Source of the DNA: Planctomycetota bacterium | Lineage (GTDB): Bacteria; Planctomycetota; Planctomycetia; Planctomycetales; Planctomycetaceae | Length of the DNA: 64,000 nucleotides | Assembly: GCA_014584345.1 (NCBI GenBank) | Contig: JACTNB010000036.1 | Coordinates: 248,001 to 312,000, forward strand | Direction: 5' to 3' | Shown: positions 1-11,178 of the stretch, in pieces | How the letters are laid out: each line of letters opens with the position of its first letter | Numbering within the stretch: position 1 is the stretch's first letter | Made by a program: the position numbers and the translations under genes | Notes under the pieces: generated by a model | What the model saw: the letters and a program-made list of their open reading frames with translations, nothing else | What the model was told of the DNA's origin: nothing | Database searches by the model: none

Positions 1-1
1 G

Positions 2-2980
2 CAGCGCATCTGGCATCCCTGGAAGCGGCAGCGGGAATTGCAGCAGGAACTGAGCCTCTACCACGAGATGGCCCATTTCCCCGCCGACGGATTGCGTCAA
101 CTCGAGAGCCTGGAACGCAAGCTTGCGGGTATCCAGCAGACACGGAATGCTCGCAAGGCCGAGACACGCCAGTTGAAGCACCGGCTCCAGGCGGATCGCG
201 CGAAGTACGAGTTGCGCGATCACGCCAGCGGCATCCGTGCGTTGATTCAGATGAAAGGTCTGGTGGAAACGGCGGAACGCCATCTGGCGGCGGTTTCCGC
301 CGATGCCAGCATGCTCAAGGCGGAACTCGATGAGAAATTGAAGGGGCTGGGTCCGGACTGGACCATTCATAAGCTCGATGCCGTCGATACCTCGCCCAAT
401 GCCCACCTGCAATTGGTCATGTCGGCCAAGAATTATCAGAGCGCCCTGGTCCGCCGGGCCCGGCATCGCCGCACCTATCGCAAGGTGTCCGACGCCAACC
501 ACATTCGGCAAACGGAACTGCAGGAATCGCTGAAGAAACGCAACATCAGCGTGCTGGAACTGGCGATCAAGCAGGCCCAGCAACGTCTGCGTGACCTGGA
601 ACAACTCGTCCAGCTCCGCATTCAGGAATCCGAATACGAACAGCGTATTCGCAGCGCCAATACGCTGCTGCGGAAGTATCGCGAAGGGGCCGAACTCCCC
701 TGGTGGGCCTCTTTCATGCTGACGATCTTCGCCATGGGGGGCGGATTCCTGATCGTTGCCGGACTGCTGAAGGGGGTGCAGACAAGCTGGCTGATCGGTG
801 CCATTTACATGTTCACGGGAATCATGGCGGCTGGACTCTCCTGGTCGCTCCGGCAACATTACGAAACCGACGACCACAAAGTTCATTCGCGGCTCGAAGC
901 CGAACTGAGCGAATGCCAGCAACAACTGAAACACGTTCGCGAACAGATCACACGGATCACAGGCATTCCCTTTAACGCCCGCGCCGTCTATCGCGATCCC
1001 GCATCCCAGCGTGCCGCGCACCCCGAAGTGGAACTCTCGCGCGAAGCCCAGCGCAAGCTCGCCGAACTGGAAGCCCTGGCTCGGACCCAGGAACGAATCC
1101 TGAAAACCCGCAAAAAACTCTCGATTCAGCGGGGTAAGCTCTCCACGTTTCAACGCGAAGTGAGCATGGCCCGCCAGAACTGGTGTGAACTGCTCCGCAA
1201 GATTGGACTGCGAGAATCCGTCCGTACGTCCGAAGCCTTCCAGAACTGGCAGCTTGCCGTCGATTGCGCGCAAACCCTGATGAAATGGAACGCTGCCCGG
1301 GAAGACATGCAACGCCAGTCCGAAATGCTGGCCATGTTCCGCGAACAGATGGATCAAATCGCGGGTACGCTGAAGTTGAATGGTCGACCGGAACACTCCC
1401 TGACCCAGGTGCTTTCCGAATGGCAACGCGCGCTGGAGGAATACGAACGGGTACGCATTTCCTACTTGAAGCACCGCACGCAATACAATGAACTGCGGAA
1501 ACAACTGGAACACTCACGCACCGAACTGGAACACACACGCGGCGAACTGGCCGATCTGCTGCGGCGGGGTAATGCCCATTCACCCGAGGAGTTCCGCCGA
1601 AATGCCCAGAAACTGCAACGGGCCGGCGAAGTCCGCGCGCTGCTCGCCGACGTCGCCGATCAACTCAACTCCCTGGTCCGCGAAGAACCGGAACTGGCCA
1701 TTGTCGAAGCCGACCTGCTCCACTTCAATCCCGCGGAAACCCAGGAACGACTCGACCTGCTCGGGATGGAAATCGAAGACCTGGAGCGGTCCCTGGCGCG
1801 CTGTCACGAAGAACTGGGACGTACCCGCCAAAACCTGGACCTGCTGGAAAGCGACACGACACGCGCCGATCTGCAAACTCGCCAGCAACGCCTTCTCGAT
1901 GCGAGTCGCCTCACCCTGCAGGATTGGCTTGCGGGAACCTGCGCGGTCAAGACATTGACTCACATGACTCGGCAGTTCGAGCAGAAATTCCAGCCTGAAA
2001 CCCTCGCCCGGGCCTCACACTATCTGATGCAACTCACCTGTGGTCGCTACGAACAGGTCCGCACGCCGTTCGGCTCCCGAGAGCTGATTGTCCACGAAGC
2101 CTCGGGCGGGAAACGGACGATCGCGGAATTAAGCGACGGCACGCGCGAACAACTGTTCCTGGCAATTCGCCTGGCGTTGGTCGATATTCTGGCCGAAGAA
2201 CAGATCGAACTGCCGATGGTGCTCGACGATATCTGCGTCAACTTCGACCAGGAACGGACCGAGGCAGCCGTCGATACCATCCTCGAATTTGCCCGGCGGC
2301 GACAGGTGTTGTTCTTCACCTGCCATCGGCATCTCGCAGCCCTGTTCGAAGCGCGCGGCATCACGCCCACCCGCCTGCCGGGGCCAACCGGCACCGAACG
2401 CGTTCGCGAAGAGGTGACTCTCGCGAGCAACCGGCCTGTGCCTGCGTTTGCGCGGGCACTCGAACAGAATCCGCTGGACGAGGAATTCGACGGCGGCGTC
2501 CTCGATGCGTGCGATGAGACACTCGAGGCGGACCCCGGCGACTTACGTTATTTTCTGAGGCTGGACTCCTCGATCGTGGATGCCCCCTCGATCGGCCCCA
2601 AGACCGCAGACCGGTTCCACCACATTCATATTCATCATGTTCACGAATTCCTGGCCAGCGATCCCCGGAAACTCGCACAGCGGCTCGATACCCGCTGGAT
2701 CACGCCCGAACTGGTCAGGGATTGGCAGCAGCAGGCGCGCCTCATGTGTACGGTTCCCGCCCTGCGCTGTCACGATGTCCAGATTCTGCAGGGAGTCGGC
2801 GTGCAGGACGACCAGGATCTGGCGCAGGCTGACCCCGAAGATCTGCTGTCACTCGTCAACGAATTCCTGACCACAAACGAAGGACAACGGGCCGTGCGAG
2901 GGGGCAAAAGGCCCGATCTCGCGGAAGTTGCGTTCTGGATCAACAACGCCCGGCTCGCAACCCAGAATCAGGCCGCCTGA
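2..2980 (+). CDS. YhaN-like coiled-coil ATPase with membrane insertion and C-terminal DUF4332 region (5' truncated)
   Basis: The frame is open to the left edge, so the N-terminus and the Walker A loop are missing; about 990 residues are visible. The visible part is long heptad-rich coiled coil, split near residues 222-270 (counted from the first possible start at 38) by two hydrophobic segments. An ABC/SMC-type signature ([17 protein letters not shown], about 697-713) and a Walker B ([13 protein letters not shown], about 725-737) follow. This order matches the YhaN/AAA_27 group of SMC-like ATPases, usually linked to DNA repair or nuclease partners. The last ~130 residues ([10 protein letters not shown] onward) look like the helix-hairpin-helix DUF4332 region. 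A YhaM/SbcD-like nuclease partner would be expected upstream, outside the window. Convergent with the next gene. The family call is firm; the function is inferred. Confidence 0.82.
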   Translation, partial: QRIWHPWKRQRELQQELSLYHEMAHFPADGLRQLESLERKLAGIQQTRNARKAETRQLKHRLQADRAKYELRDHASGIRALIQMKGLVETAERHLAAVSADASMLKAELDEKLKGLGPDWTIHKLDAVDTSPNAHLQLVMSAKNYQSALVRRARHRRTYRKVSDANHIRQTELQESLKKRNISVLELAIKQAQQRLRDLEQLVQLRIQESEYEQRIRSANTLLRKYREGAELPWWASFMLTIFAMGGGFLIVAGLLKGVQTSWLIGAIYMFTGIMAAGLSWSLRQHYETDDHKVHSRLEAELSECQQQLKHVREQITRITGIPFNARAVYRDPASQRAAHPEVELSREAQRKLAELEALARTQERILKTRKKLSIQRGKLSTFQREVSMARQNWCELLRKIGLRESVRTSEAFQNWQLAVDCAQTLMKWNAAREDMQRQSEMLAMFREQMDQIAGTLKLNGRPEHSLTQVLSEWQRALEEYERVRISYLKHRTQYNELRKQLEHSRTELEHTRGELADLLRRGNAHSPEEFRRNAQKLQRAGEVRALLADVADQLNSLVREEPELAIVEADLLHFNPAETQERLDLLGMEIEDLERSLARCHEELGRTRQNLDLLESDTTRADLQTRQQRLLDASRLTLQDWLAGTCAVKTLTHMTRQFEQKFQPETLARASHYLMQLTCGRYEQVRTPFGSRELIVHEASGGKRTIAELSDGTREQLFLAIRLALVDILAEEQIELPMVLDDICVNFDQERTEAAVDTILEFARRRQVLFFTCHRHLAALFEARGITPTRLPGPTGTERVREEVTLASNRPVPAFARALEQNPLDEEFDGGVLDACDETLEADPGDLRYFLRLDSSIVDAPSIGPKTADRFHHIHIHHVHEFLASDPRKLAQRLDTRWITPELVRDWQQQARLMCTVPALRCHDVQILQGVGVQDDQDLAQADPEDLLSLVNEFLTTNEGQRAVRGGKRPDLAEVAFWINNARLATQNQAA

Positions 2981-3030
2981 CCAGGAATCCACTCGAGTGG
3001 AATAATAACGGGACACACGACTGTTGCTCA

Positions 3031-3170
3031 AACTAGCCGCGCCCGTCAGGAAGCGGGCCAAGCGGGCGGTTCCCCGAGGAGCACTCCTTGGACTCAACAT
3101 CAATTCTGGCAATGTGTTGCGATAAACCGGGCCCCAGTCTGGCCCGACTCCCTCACGGTCGCGGCTAGTT
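3031..3170. repeat. 140-bp element bounded by an 11-bp perfect inverted repeat
   Basis: AACTAGCCGCG at 3031-3041 is exactly the reverse complement of CGCGGCTAGTT at 3160-3170. Inside are a GCCCG/CGGGC hairpin (3041-3058) and a GGGCC/GGCCC hairpin near 3130-3146. The 19-nt hairpin at 3040-3058 recurs exactly, inverted, at the 3' end of gspM (25662-25680). ACTAGCCGCG also recurs at 35620-35629. It lies between two convergent genes and may act as a terminator, a REP/MITE-like element, or both. Confidence 0.6.
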
Positions 3171-3186
3171 GGCGTGGCTCGCGCGG

Positions 3187-4596
3187 TTATTCAAATTCGT
3201 AGGAGACCTGTCCGTGTCGCTGCGCGCGGCTGATGCGGTCCAGCGAATATAAACCGGCCAGCACGAATTCCACGCACGAAGCCCGCATGGCGGGATCCTC
3301 CGCCGCGTTAACTTCAAATGCCTTGGTCCAGACGGGTGGCACCCGCTTGAGGCGATCCGCATAGTGACTCGACGGGAGCAAATCGCCCACCTCGATTTTC
3401 ACCCCCCGCGCAAAAATCTCGCCGATCTCCACGAGGCTGTGTCGTTCCACGTACTCCTCGAACACCACGCGAATGGCTTCCCCCACGATTGCATCGAGCA
3501 CCTGGGTTTCGCTCATCTGGTGGCTGCCCATCAAATCGAGCTCCAGCTTGCCCAGTGAAGAGGCATACAAATGCCCGAGATCGCTAATGCGGGGCACGGC
3601 CGGAGATTCCCCCAGCAGCACGGCCCGTCGGCGGGCACTGGCCACCATCGTGCGATAATTCGCAATCGAAAAACGGGCGGAAACGCCGGATTCCTGATCG
3701 ATATATTTCGATTTCCTGGCCTGAATGGTGATCTGCTCGATGATTTCCCGCATGAAGAAGGGGACCGCCACCGGGTATGGCCCGCCCAGATCGAGGGCCG
3801 CTTCCTGTTCCACCATCTGTATGCCCAGGTCGCGATCCCGGGGATAATGCGTTTGTATCAACGCGCCGATACGATCCTTTAACTGGGGAATCACCTTGCC
3901 ACTGCGGTTGTAGGTGGAGGGGTTGGCTGAAAACAGAATCATCAAATCCAGGTCGAAACGGATCGGATACCCTCGAATCTGAACATCGCGTTCCTCCAGT
4001 ATGTTGAACAGACCGACCTGGACCAGTTCATCCAGTTCCGGTAGTTCGTTCATGGCAAAAATGCCTCGATGCATCCGCGGGATCAGACCAAAATGCAATG
4101 CCTCCTCGGTCGCCATGCTGACCCCGCCAATCAACTTTGCAGGGTCGATTTCTCCAATAACATCCGCGAATTTCGTCCCCGGGGCCAGGCGCTCGGCGTA
4201 ACGTTCCTCGCGAGGCCACCAGGCGATGCGAACCTCCTCGGCAGGCTGGCTGGCAACATACTGTTTCCCGACCGCCGATATCGGGTGAAACGGATCTTCG
4301 TGAACCGGTATGCCGGGACCGTCGAGGTAGGGAACATGGGGATCCAGAAAACGGATCAGCGAGCGCATGAGCCGACTCTTGGCTTGCCCCTTTTCTCCCA
4401 GAAACAGCATGTCGTGCCCGGCAAGCAACGCAATGCTGATTTCCGGAATGACGGTGTTGTCGTAACCGATCACGCCGGGGAACAAGACTTCTCCATCCGA
4501 CAGGGCACGCAGGAAATTTTCCTGAATTTCCTGCTTCACGGATCGAGATTTCCAGCCGCTTTCCCGAAGTTCTCGCAAATTCCGAGGCATTTCCAT
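3187..4596 (-). CDS. AAA+ ATPase of the ChlI/MoxR type
   Basis: 469 residues from ATG 4596, preceded by AAGGA about 9 nt upstream; the in-frame extension to 4716 has no ribosome site and reads like non-coding sequence. Walker A-like GEKGQAKS is at 67-74, the Walker B region [12 protein letters not shown] at 177-188 (N-E in place of D-E), a sensor-1 block [13 protein letters not shown] at 221-233, and a DRIGA segment near 241. This is the magnesium-chelatase subunit I / MoxR clade, whose members usually remodel targets together with a VWA-domain partner. No VWA gene is adjacent; the nearest, at 7.5-10.3 kb, belongs to another transcription unit. No signal peptide, so cytoplasmic. The exact substrate is unknown. 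Confidence 0.8.
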   Translation of the reverse strand: MEMPRNLRELRESGWKSRSVKQEIQENFLRALSDGEVLFPGVIGYDNTVIPEISIALLAGHDMLFLGEKGQAKSRLMRSLIRFLDPHVPYLDGPGIPVHEDPFHPISAVGKQYVASQPAEEVRIAWWPREERYAERLAPGTKFADVIGEIDPAKLIGGVSMATEEALHFGLIPRMHRGIFAMNELPELDELVQVGLFNILEERDVQIRGYPIRFDLDLMILFSANPSTYNRSGKVIPQLKDRIGALIQTHYPRDRDLGIQMVEQEAALDLGGPYPVAVPFFMREIIEQITIQARKSKYIDQESGVSARFSIANYRTMVASARRRAVLLGESPAVPRISDLGHLYASSLGKLELDLMGSHQMSETQVLDAIVGEAIRVVFEEYVERHSLVEIGEIFARGVKIEVGDLLPSSHYADRLKRVPPVWTKAFEVNAAEDPAMRASCVEFVLAGLYSLDRISRAQRHGQVSYEFE

Positions 4597-4857
4597 GCTG
4601 TTGTTTCCTTGAAATAAACTCCCTCGGACGCCGTGGCCTGAATGGCCTGAATCTGATTCTTGCGGAATAGAGCTCCGCTGCCAGGCTGTGATTCTTTCGC
4701 GGGGCATGCCGTGCATGCCACGGATTACGTGTTGGGTTCAAGCCAAGTCACAACGTCTCGAGGATGTCCGGACAGAGGACTTGTCCCAGCTTTGCTGATC
4801 GCGACGGCGCCAACGCGTCGCATCATTGTACCGCGTATCCCGGGACTTGTCCCCATC

Positions 4858-5748
4858 CTACGGCTCTGCGTCGACGGGCGTCACCGGAAGCAACACTTCA
4901 AAATACTTCAGGAAGCTCGGCATGAACGGGCTGTTGTATCCCAATTTTCGTAGCGGGCCAGACTGTGTGTACCGATCGGCGTTCTCTTGCAACCACTGAT
5001 TCAGTTTCTGTTCGGCTGCCGCGACAGCCTGATCGTTCATCTCCCCGCGACAGCCAATCGAAAGGACGGTCAGTTCAGGCACGTCAATCACCTGCACATG
5101 GGGATCCCTGGGATCCTCGCCAACCGTTCCCAGTTCCGTGGAGCGATACAGAAAGGCCATCGATCGAGCCGCGTCGGTCGTTCCCCGCTCTCCATATTCG
5201 ATTTCCACGGGAGCCGTCATCGCAATGTCGTTCCGCTTGATGTGATTGAACAGGCTGTAGAACGATGAATTTTCCCCAGTCCGGCCCGGTCGATCCATCT
5301 CGACACGCGCTAGCCGACAAGCCGGTAATTGCTTGACTTCAATCTGATGGAGAGGGGTGGGAGCAGGATACCCTGCCGGAAGTTTCGCCTCCAGAATGGG
5401 ACGAAACGCGAGAGACTCCTGCACGCGGGTTAAACCCTCTCGCAACAGGCGATGGCGGACAGCGGGCGTTTCGGCTCGATCCACCTGCTTCTGCAATTGT
5501 TCCAGCATGCCGGAGGCATAATGTCCCTCCCCCAACAACTGGCGGGCATTCCGAAGTGCCTGTTCCAACGCAAGAATCGATTCCTCCGCGGGTTCGCGGT
5601 ACTGTCTCACGACCGTCTTCAGACGGGCCGAGACGACGCGGTCTCCATTCTCCGCCGAGGTGTCCGCCAAGACCAATGTGGCATATCCCAGCAGACAGCA
5701 ACTCAGCAGCCCCCCCCAAAACCAGAACGGCGACTTGATGCGACACAT
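4858..5748 (-). CDS. exported SOUL-family heme-binding protein
   Basis: 296 residues from ATG 5748, with GAGAGG a few nt upstream; the longer frame to 5910 lacks a site. A hydrophobic N-terminus (about 9-28, ending LVLA-DT) predicts a Sec signal peptide. Residues ~35-120 are a helical, charged segment. From ~130 comes the SOUL/HEBP fold: an EVKQLPACRLARVEM strand, FNHIKRNDIAMTAPVEIEY (the conserved IxMTxPV block), and a final FLKYFEVLLPV strand. Such proteins bind heme or tetrapyrroles. The role here, presumably periplasmic tetrapyrrole binding, is inferred. Same strand as the AAA+ gene but about 260 bp from it, so shared transcription is uncertain. Confidence 0.82.
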   Translation of the reverse strand: MCRIKSPFWFWGGLLSCCLLGYATLVLADTSAENGDRVVSARLKTVVRQYREPAEESILALEQALRNARQLLGEGHYASGMLEQLQKQVDRAETPAVRHRLLREGLTRVQESLAFRPILEAKLPAGYPAPTPLHQIEVKQLPACRLARVEMDRPGRTGENSSFYSLFNHIKRNDIAMTAPVEIEYGERGTTDAARSMAFLYRSTELGTVGEDPRDPHVQVIDVPELTVLSIGCRGEMNDQAVAAAEQKLNQWLQENADRYTQSGPLRKLGYNSPFMPSFLKYFEVLLPVTPVDAEP

Positions 5749-6338
5749 AATCCTCTCCCGAACAAAGGAAACATCTCCAATCCCTTGTGATTCTAGTCGG
5801 CTGATTCCGAAACCCAATGCGATTGTTGTAACGAAAGGCGTTCGCCGCCTGATACGCCACGGCTTCCCCTCTCGTGTGGACCACCTGCTTCGACCTGCCC
5901 CGTACGGCATAATTTTTCTCGCAACTCATTATCCCCGTGGATGTTGCGATTCAGTCGCTGTTCCCTGGGGTAGCACCGTGGCTTGTCGGTTGCTCGTCAA
6001 CATGGGGTTTCACGGAGCAAGTCAATGGCACACCGCGGATTCACCTTGTCTCAACCATGTTACCGACCCCATGAATTTCACCAGAAATGCGGGTTGATGC
6101 AGGGAGTCGCCGGCAGCGCACAGGCAGGGACCCGCTGGCAATGAATTTGTGATCGCCTCGTAAAAACAAGGACGCCCCGCCCCGCGGAATGGGCGATTTT
6201 TTCGTGGCCCGGATTGGACGCTGGAGAACGTCTCGGGTATGTTGGTGCCTCGTCTGGTCCTGCTGACCTGCCGAAGTCCATCGCGTCCGCTTGTTTGTTG
6301 CACGCCACGTCGATCCGTTGGCGAAATCGGAAAACCCC
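5749..6338. other. 590-bp divergent intergenic region, no gene recognised
   Basis: It separates two divergent genes and must hold their promoters. No open frame with family resemblance or a good ribosome site was found. The one clear structure is a terminator-like hairpin at 6178-6202. Confidence 0.5.
6178..6202 (+). terminator. terminator-like hairpin in a divergent region
   Basis: CGCCC (6178-6182) pairs with GGGCG (6191-6195) over an 8-nt loop and is followed by ATTTTTT. It sits 137 bp upstream of the dehydrogenase gene, with no recognised gene before it, so it could end an unrecognised small RNA or act in the leader. Confidence 0.35.
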
Positions 6339-7439
<1,101 letters not shown>

Positions 7440-7474
7440 CCTGGGCAGGCCGATTTCGAGAAAACGGGCACGGT

Positions 7475-10276
7475 TCAATCCAGGCGTTTTTTCGCGCGAT
7501 TCTTGGCCTGGGCAAAAACGTCGACCTTGGGCTTTTCGGGCGCGGGGGCCGCTGTTGCCGCCGGTTTGACGGGCTGAGGCATGGGCTCCTGCCGACCCGC
7601 AGCCGAAGGGCTGGTGCCGCGGAACGGTTTCGTCGAGAACCGAGGCCGCGTGGCGACCGGCGCCGGTGGCGGTTCCCGTTCCAGGCCACGCCCCGAAATC
7701 AACTCCCACAAAGCCAGGCGGCGCCCCCCGATTTCCATAATCAGCAGCAGCAAGGTCGCTATCAACAGCGGAGGCACCAGGGAAACCTTCTTCGGACTAC
7801 GGGGCGCGTTGCGAAATACTTCCAGAACATTGTTGCGCTGTTCTCCCCCAGTTAATTCGGCCAGTTCCACCAGGGTTTCCTGGCCAGAGGGGAGCCCCAC
7901 CCGCGGCGCGAATTCCGGCGAATAGGGGAGCGACAACGCCGGGCCACGCTGAAATTCGCGCGGCCCCGTTTGCAGCAGCGTGCGGTAGGTTCCCATGCGT
8001 TCCATGCGGAAGCGGGCCTGCAGGGTATCGGGCCCCGTCCAGGTGAATTCCGGACTTAGCGTCTCCTGCCGTTCCTGGCCCGGTGGAACCACGATCAACT
8101 GAGGAATTTCCTGCCCGCCCCGATCCCGCCTTTCGGGATCGAGCTCCACCGTCGCCACCGCATCCTGGCCGTCCCGAGTCAGGGCAATGTAAACCTCGCC
8201 CGGGGCATCTCCTCCCAGCAACCAGCGAACGTGGGTGATCAGAAAGTCCGGCCCGTCTTCCCACTGGGAGAAACCACCGGAAAATTGACCGTCGACCTCC
8301 ATGGTCAAACCGGCAACCCGCCCCAGGCCACGATACCAGAACGCGGACAACGGAGCCCGGTAGTCATCCTGCGTGACCACGCCCATCGTGGCTTCGGGCT
8401 TGAGGTAACTCAAATTGTAGCCATCAATGGCGGGAAACGGCGAATTCCCCCAATCCCCGATCAGACGGGAATCGGAAACCTGCTGGGCGGCGATCCCGTC
8501 CGGTTGCGTTTCGGGATCCTTTTCGATGAAACTGCTGCGGGCGACGGACATGGTGTCTTCCGTGAACAGGCGGGGGAGTTCGGCTGCATCTTGCGTGAAC
8601 ATGACGCTCCCCGAGCCCAGGCGGGCGATTTCCTCCAGCAGTTTCGCATCGACATCCGAAGTGGTTCCCAGCGCGATCACGCTCACGGTGATTCCCACCT
8701 GTTCGTAATCGCGGAGCAACGTTTTGTAGTTGCCCGGTTCCTCGCTGTCGGCTGCGTCGGAAAACAGGATGATATGCTTGGTCGACTGCTCGGCCTTCAC
8801 CAATTCATTGCCGGCCGCCACCAGCGCCTCGTACACGAAAATCCCCCCTCCCATGCTTTGAATGCCTAGCACTTGCCGGGAGATGGGACCGGGGTCGGTC
8901 ACGTTCGTCTGGGGCACGATCACATGCGGGCTGGAGTCAACCGCGATGACCGAAACACTATCGCCCGGAGACAGCAGCCGCACGCATTCCGCGGTCCCCA
9001 GGTTGGCCAGATCCATCTTCGTTTTCCCCCCCGCGACGGGAGCGGTCATGGAACCCGAACGGTCCAGGGCAATCGCCAGGGCCAGGCGGTTCTTGCGGTG
9101 CTCCTCGCGCATTTCCATCGAGACCGGCAGAATGTCGTCGAGCGGGCTGTTGAAGTACCCTCCCACGCCAAAACTCCGCTGGCCGCCTGTCAGCATCAAC
9201 CCGCCTCCCAGGTCTTCAACGTATTGCGCCAACTGTTCCATCTTCAGCCGCCCCAAACTGCGCGCGGGCACGTTTTCCAGAATTACCACGCGGTAGGGAT
9301 CCAGACTGTCCTGGGTCAACGGAAAACTTTCGACGCTGGCAACATCCACGGGCAAACGCCCCGCCCGCAGCGCCTGCACCAGATTCCCCGCCTGGCCATC
9401 GTTGGTCAGCACCAGCACGCGCGGCCCGGCATCCACCCGCAAGCCCGACTCGCCCCGATTGTTTTCCTCGACGGGATCGCCAGGCACGATCAACTCGGCT
9501 TCGTAATTCATAAAACCTGGGAGATCAACCAGATCGCGAAATAGAAATCGATTCCGTCCCGGATGAAAACTTCGCTCAGCGGAGGCAATGATCTCTCCAT
9601 TCCGGCGGACAACGATAGTCCCCTCCGCGGCTCGATCGGCCTGGATCATCACGGAAAACTGGAATGGCTCGCGCGGCGACACCTTTTCCGGCAGCTCCAG
9701 CGAATCGACGGCAATGTCCCCTACCCGAATCCGCTCGAACAGGCGGAAATCGATGGGCACCCCCACTTCCCGGCTGCGACGCGCTGCCGTCACGGGAGAC
9801 AAGCCATTCGCTTCGCCATCGGACAACACCAGGATTCGCGTGGGCCGCTTCTCGTCGCTCAGGTTGATTGCCAGTTGCAAGGCGGCGTTCAAGTCGCTGC
9901 CATCGGTATTGACGGGACGGGAGTAATCCTCGAACACGGTCGTCTCCGAGGGAATGCGATCCACGATCGCCTCGGCGGCAAACCCGATCAAGCCGACCCG
10001 ATCTCCCCGCCCCCGATTGCGGTCCAGGTTGTTGATCAGCTCGCGGATGTTGTCGTGAACGGCGGGAGACAGCGAACGCGAGCGGTCCGCCACCACAATC
10101 ACATCGACCCCTTCACCCCCCAAATTGTACAGCGGTCCGGCCAAGGCCAGCAGCAGCAACAGCGCCATCCCAGCTCGAATCCAGTTAGTCGCCTTCCCCC
10201 AGCGCGCGAACCGCCAGAACGCAAAGGCCATCGGGATGCCGATCAGCAATAATTCCGGGTAATAAAACTCAACCAT
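7475..10276 (-). CDS. membrane protein with two VWA domains and a glutamine-amidotransferase-like domain
   Basis: 933 residues from ATG 10276 (MVEFYYPELL), with GGGAAGG upstream; the frame to 10423 is spurious. Two N-terminal membrane segments lie at about 8-22 and 33-52. The first VWA domain starts with DRSRS (64-68), the second with IALDRSGSM (about residue 400), both MIDAS metal-site motifs. Between them (about 310-395) is a class-I glutamine-amidotransferase-like fold (VLVLTNDGQ, LTGGQRSFGVGGY) without an evident catalytic Cys, as usual for this family. A further membrane helix lies near 832-852, followed by a Pro/Ala/Lys-rich tail. The plan is common in planctomycetes, often beside BatA/MoxR genes. 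Function unknown; surface or protein-complex adhesion is only an inference. Confidence 0.85.
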   Translation of the reverse strand: MVEFYYPELLLIGIPMAFAFWRFARWGKATNWIRAGMALLLLLALAGPLYNLGGEGVDVIVVADRSRSLSPAVHDNIRELINNLDRNRGRGDRVGLIGFAAEAIVDRIPSETTVFEDYSRPVNTDGSDLNAALQLAINLSDEKRPTRILVLSDGEANGLSPVTAARRSREVGVPIDFRLFERIRVGDIAVDSLELPEKVSPREPFQFSVMIQADRAAEGTIVVRRNGEIIASAERSFHPGRNRFLFRDLVDLPGFMNYEAELIVPGDPVEENNRGESGLRVDAGPRVLVLTNDGQAGNLVQALRAGRLPVDVASVESFPLTQDSLDPYRVVILENVPARSLGRLKMEQLAQYVEDLGGGLMLTGGQRSFGVGGYFNSPLDDILPVSMEMREEHRKNRLALAIALDRSGSMTAPVAGGKTKMDLANLGTAECVRLLSPGDSVSVIAVDSSPHVIVPQTNVTDPGPISRQVLGIQSMGGGIFVYEALVAAGNELVKAEQSTKHIILFSDAADSEEPGNYKTLLRDYEQVGITVSVIALGTTSDVDAKLLEEIARLGSGSVMFTQDAAELPRLFTEDTMSVARSSFIEKDPETQPDGIAAQQVSDSRLIGDWGNSPFPAIDGYNLSYLKPEATMGVVTQDDYRAPLSAFWYRGLGRVAGLTMEVDGQFSGGFSQWEDGPDFLITHVRWLLGGDAPGEVYIALTRDGQDAVATVELDPERRDRGGQEIPQLIVVPPGQERQETLSPEFTWTGPDTLQARFRMERMGTYRTLLQTGPREFQRGPALSLPYSPEFAPRVGLPSGQETLVELAELTGGEQRNNVLEVFRNAPRSPKKVSLVPPLLIATLLLLIMEIGGRRLALWELISGRGLEREPPPAPVATRPRFSTKPFRGTSPSAAGRQEPMPQPVKPAATAAPAPEKPKVDVFAQAKNRAKKRLD

Positions 10277-10526
10277 GTGCGGACCTTCCCGATCGCGAGA
10301 CGTGTCTGCCCATTTTACGTCGAGTGGCCGGGGAAAAACCAGTGGCAAGCCGCGGTTTGCCTCCGCCCGATCACTCCGGCCCCTCACTCCACGAACGCTG
10401 TTCGCATGCCCTGCCGGCGACAAACCGGCAATTCACTTGGCCGTATATTACCGGAGCCATTATCATTAATAACTGGTATTGTCGCGCGGGAGGGAGCACC
10501 TCCGTCCAGATTTTTTCGAGGTGCAT

Positions 10527-10787
10527 GTGTTTAGCAAGCTGCGAAATCTTGGCCAGGCGTCCTCGCGGATGCTCGTGTCCGCTGGCATTCGTTCAGAGCA
10601 ACAACTACGTGACATGGGGGCCGTCCCGGCTTATATCGCCGTCATGGCGGCGGGCTGCAAGCCAAGCTTGAACCTGCTCTGGGCAATTGAAGGCGCGCTG
10701 ACCGACCGAGACTGGAAAGAGATCTCAAGGGACGAAAGAACGTCTCTACTGCTTCGGCTGGAAGACTATCAACGGGACAACTTCTGA
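10527..10787 (+). CDS. stand-alone TfoX C-terminal domain protein
   Basis: 86 residues if started at GTG 10527, which has GAGG 5 nt upstream; a TTG at 10479 is possible but lacks a site. LRNLGQASSRMLVSAGI, RSEQQLRDMGAV and KPSLNLLWAIEGAL match the TfoX/Sxy C-terminal helix-hairpin-helix domain almost end to end. The N-terminal TfoX domain of the competence regulator is absent, so this is a single-domain protein. Small proteins of this kind are widespread and their function is unknown; nucleic-acid or protein binding is inferred. It faces away from the VWA gene. Confidence 0.8.
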   Translation: MFSKLRNLGQASSRMLVSAGIRSEQQLRDMGAVPAYIAVMAAGCKPSLNLLWAIEGALTDRDWKEISRDERTSLLLRLEDYQRDNF

Positions 10788-11178
10788 AACAGGCCCTCGG
10801 GGGCGACCTGTTCGGAGCCGGCGCTAGCCGCGGGTTTTTCCAGACTCCGTCTGCCATTCTCCGACACTGCGCGTGCGGCTCGGGGTCACCGTCCCGAAGT
10901 AGGTCCACAAGGGTGGATCAGTTCGCGAAGCATGTGGCTCAAACGTGGCCCACATGCTGACGGGCTGGCATTGTTATAATTCCATGGAATACCTTCGCCA
11001 GGATGTTGTGCCTTGGCTTGAAAGGCAACCCGCCATTTGTGGCACGCACAGCGTATCCTGCGAAAAGATGACAGACGCGACGTTTGGGCGCAGTTTCCCA
11101 TGGCGCTCGTGCATCCCGGCAGGGGCTTGTTATGATGGCGGCCGGTTGTTCTTTCCCCCTAGCCTGCGGGTGCTCGCC
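10788..11178. other. 391-bp intergenic region with hairpin and promoter
   Basis: No gene recognised. It contains GCTAGCCGCGGGTTTTT at 10823-10839 (related to the 3031 repeat end and possibly a terminator remnant), a 9-bp inverted repeat AGCATGTGG/CCACATGCT at 10929-10937 and 10950-10958, and an extended -10 promoter at 10972-10980. Confidence 0.5.
10972..10980 (+). promoter_or_regulatory. extended -10 promoter for the TPR gene
   Basis: TGTTATAAT matches TGnTATAAT exactly; no good -35 lies 17 nt upstream, as is usual for extended -10 promoters. A 9-bp inverted repeat (10929-10958) sits just upstream and could be an operator. Confidence 0.4.
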
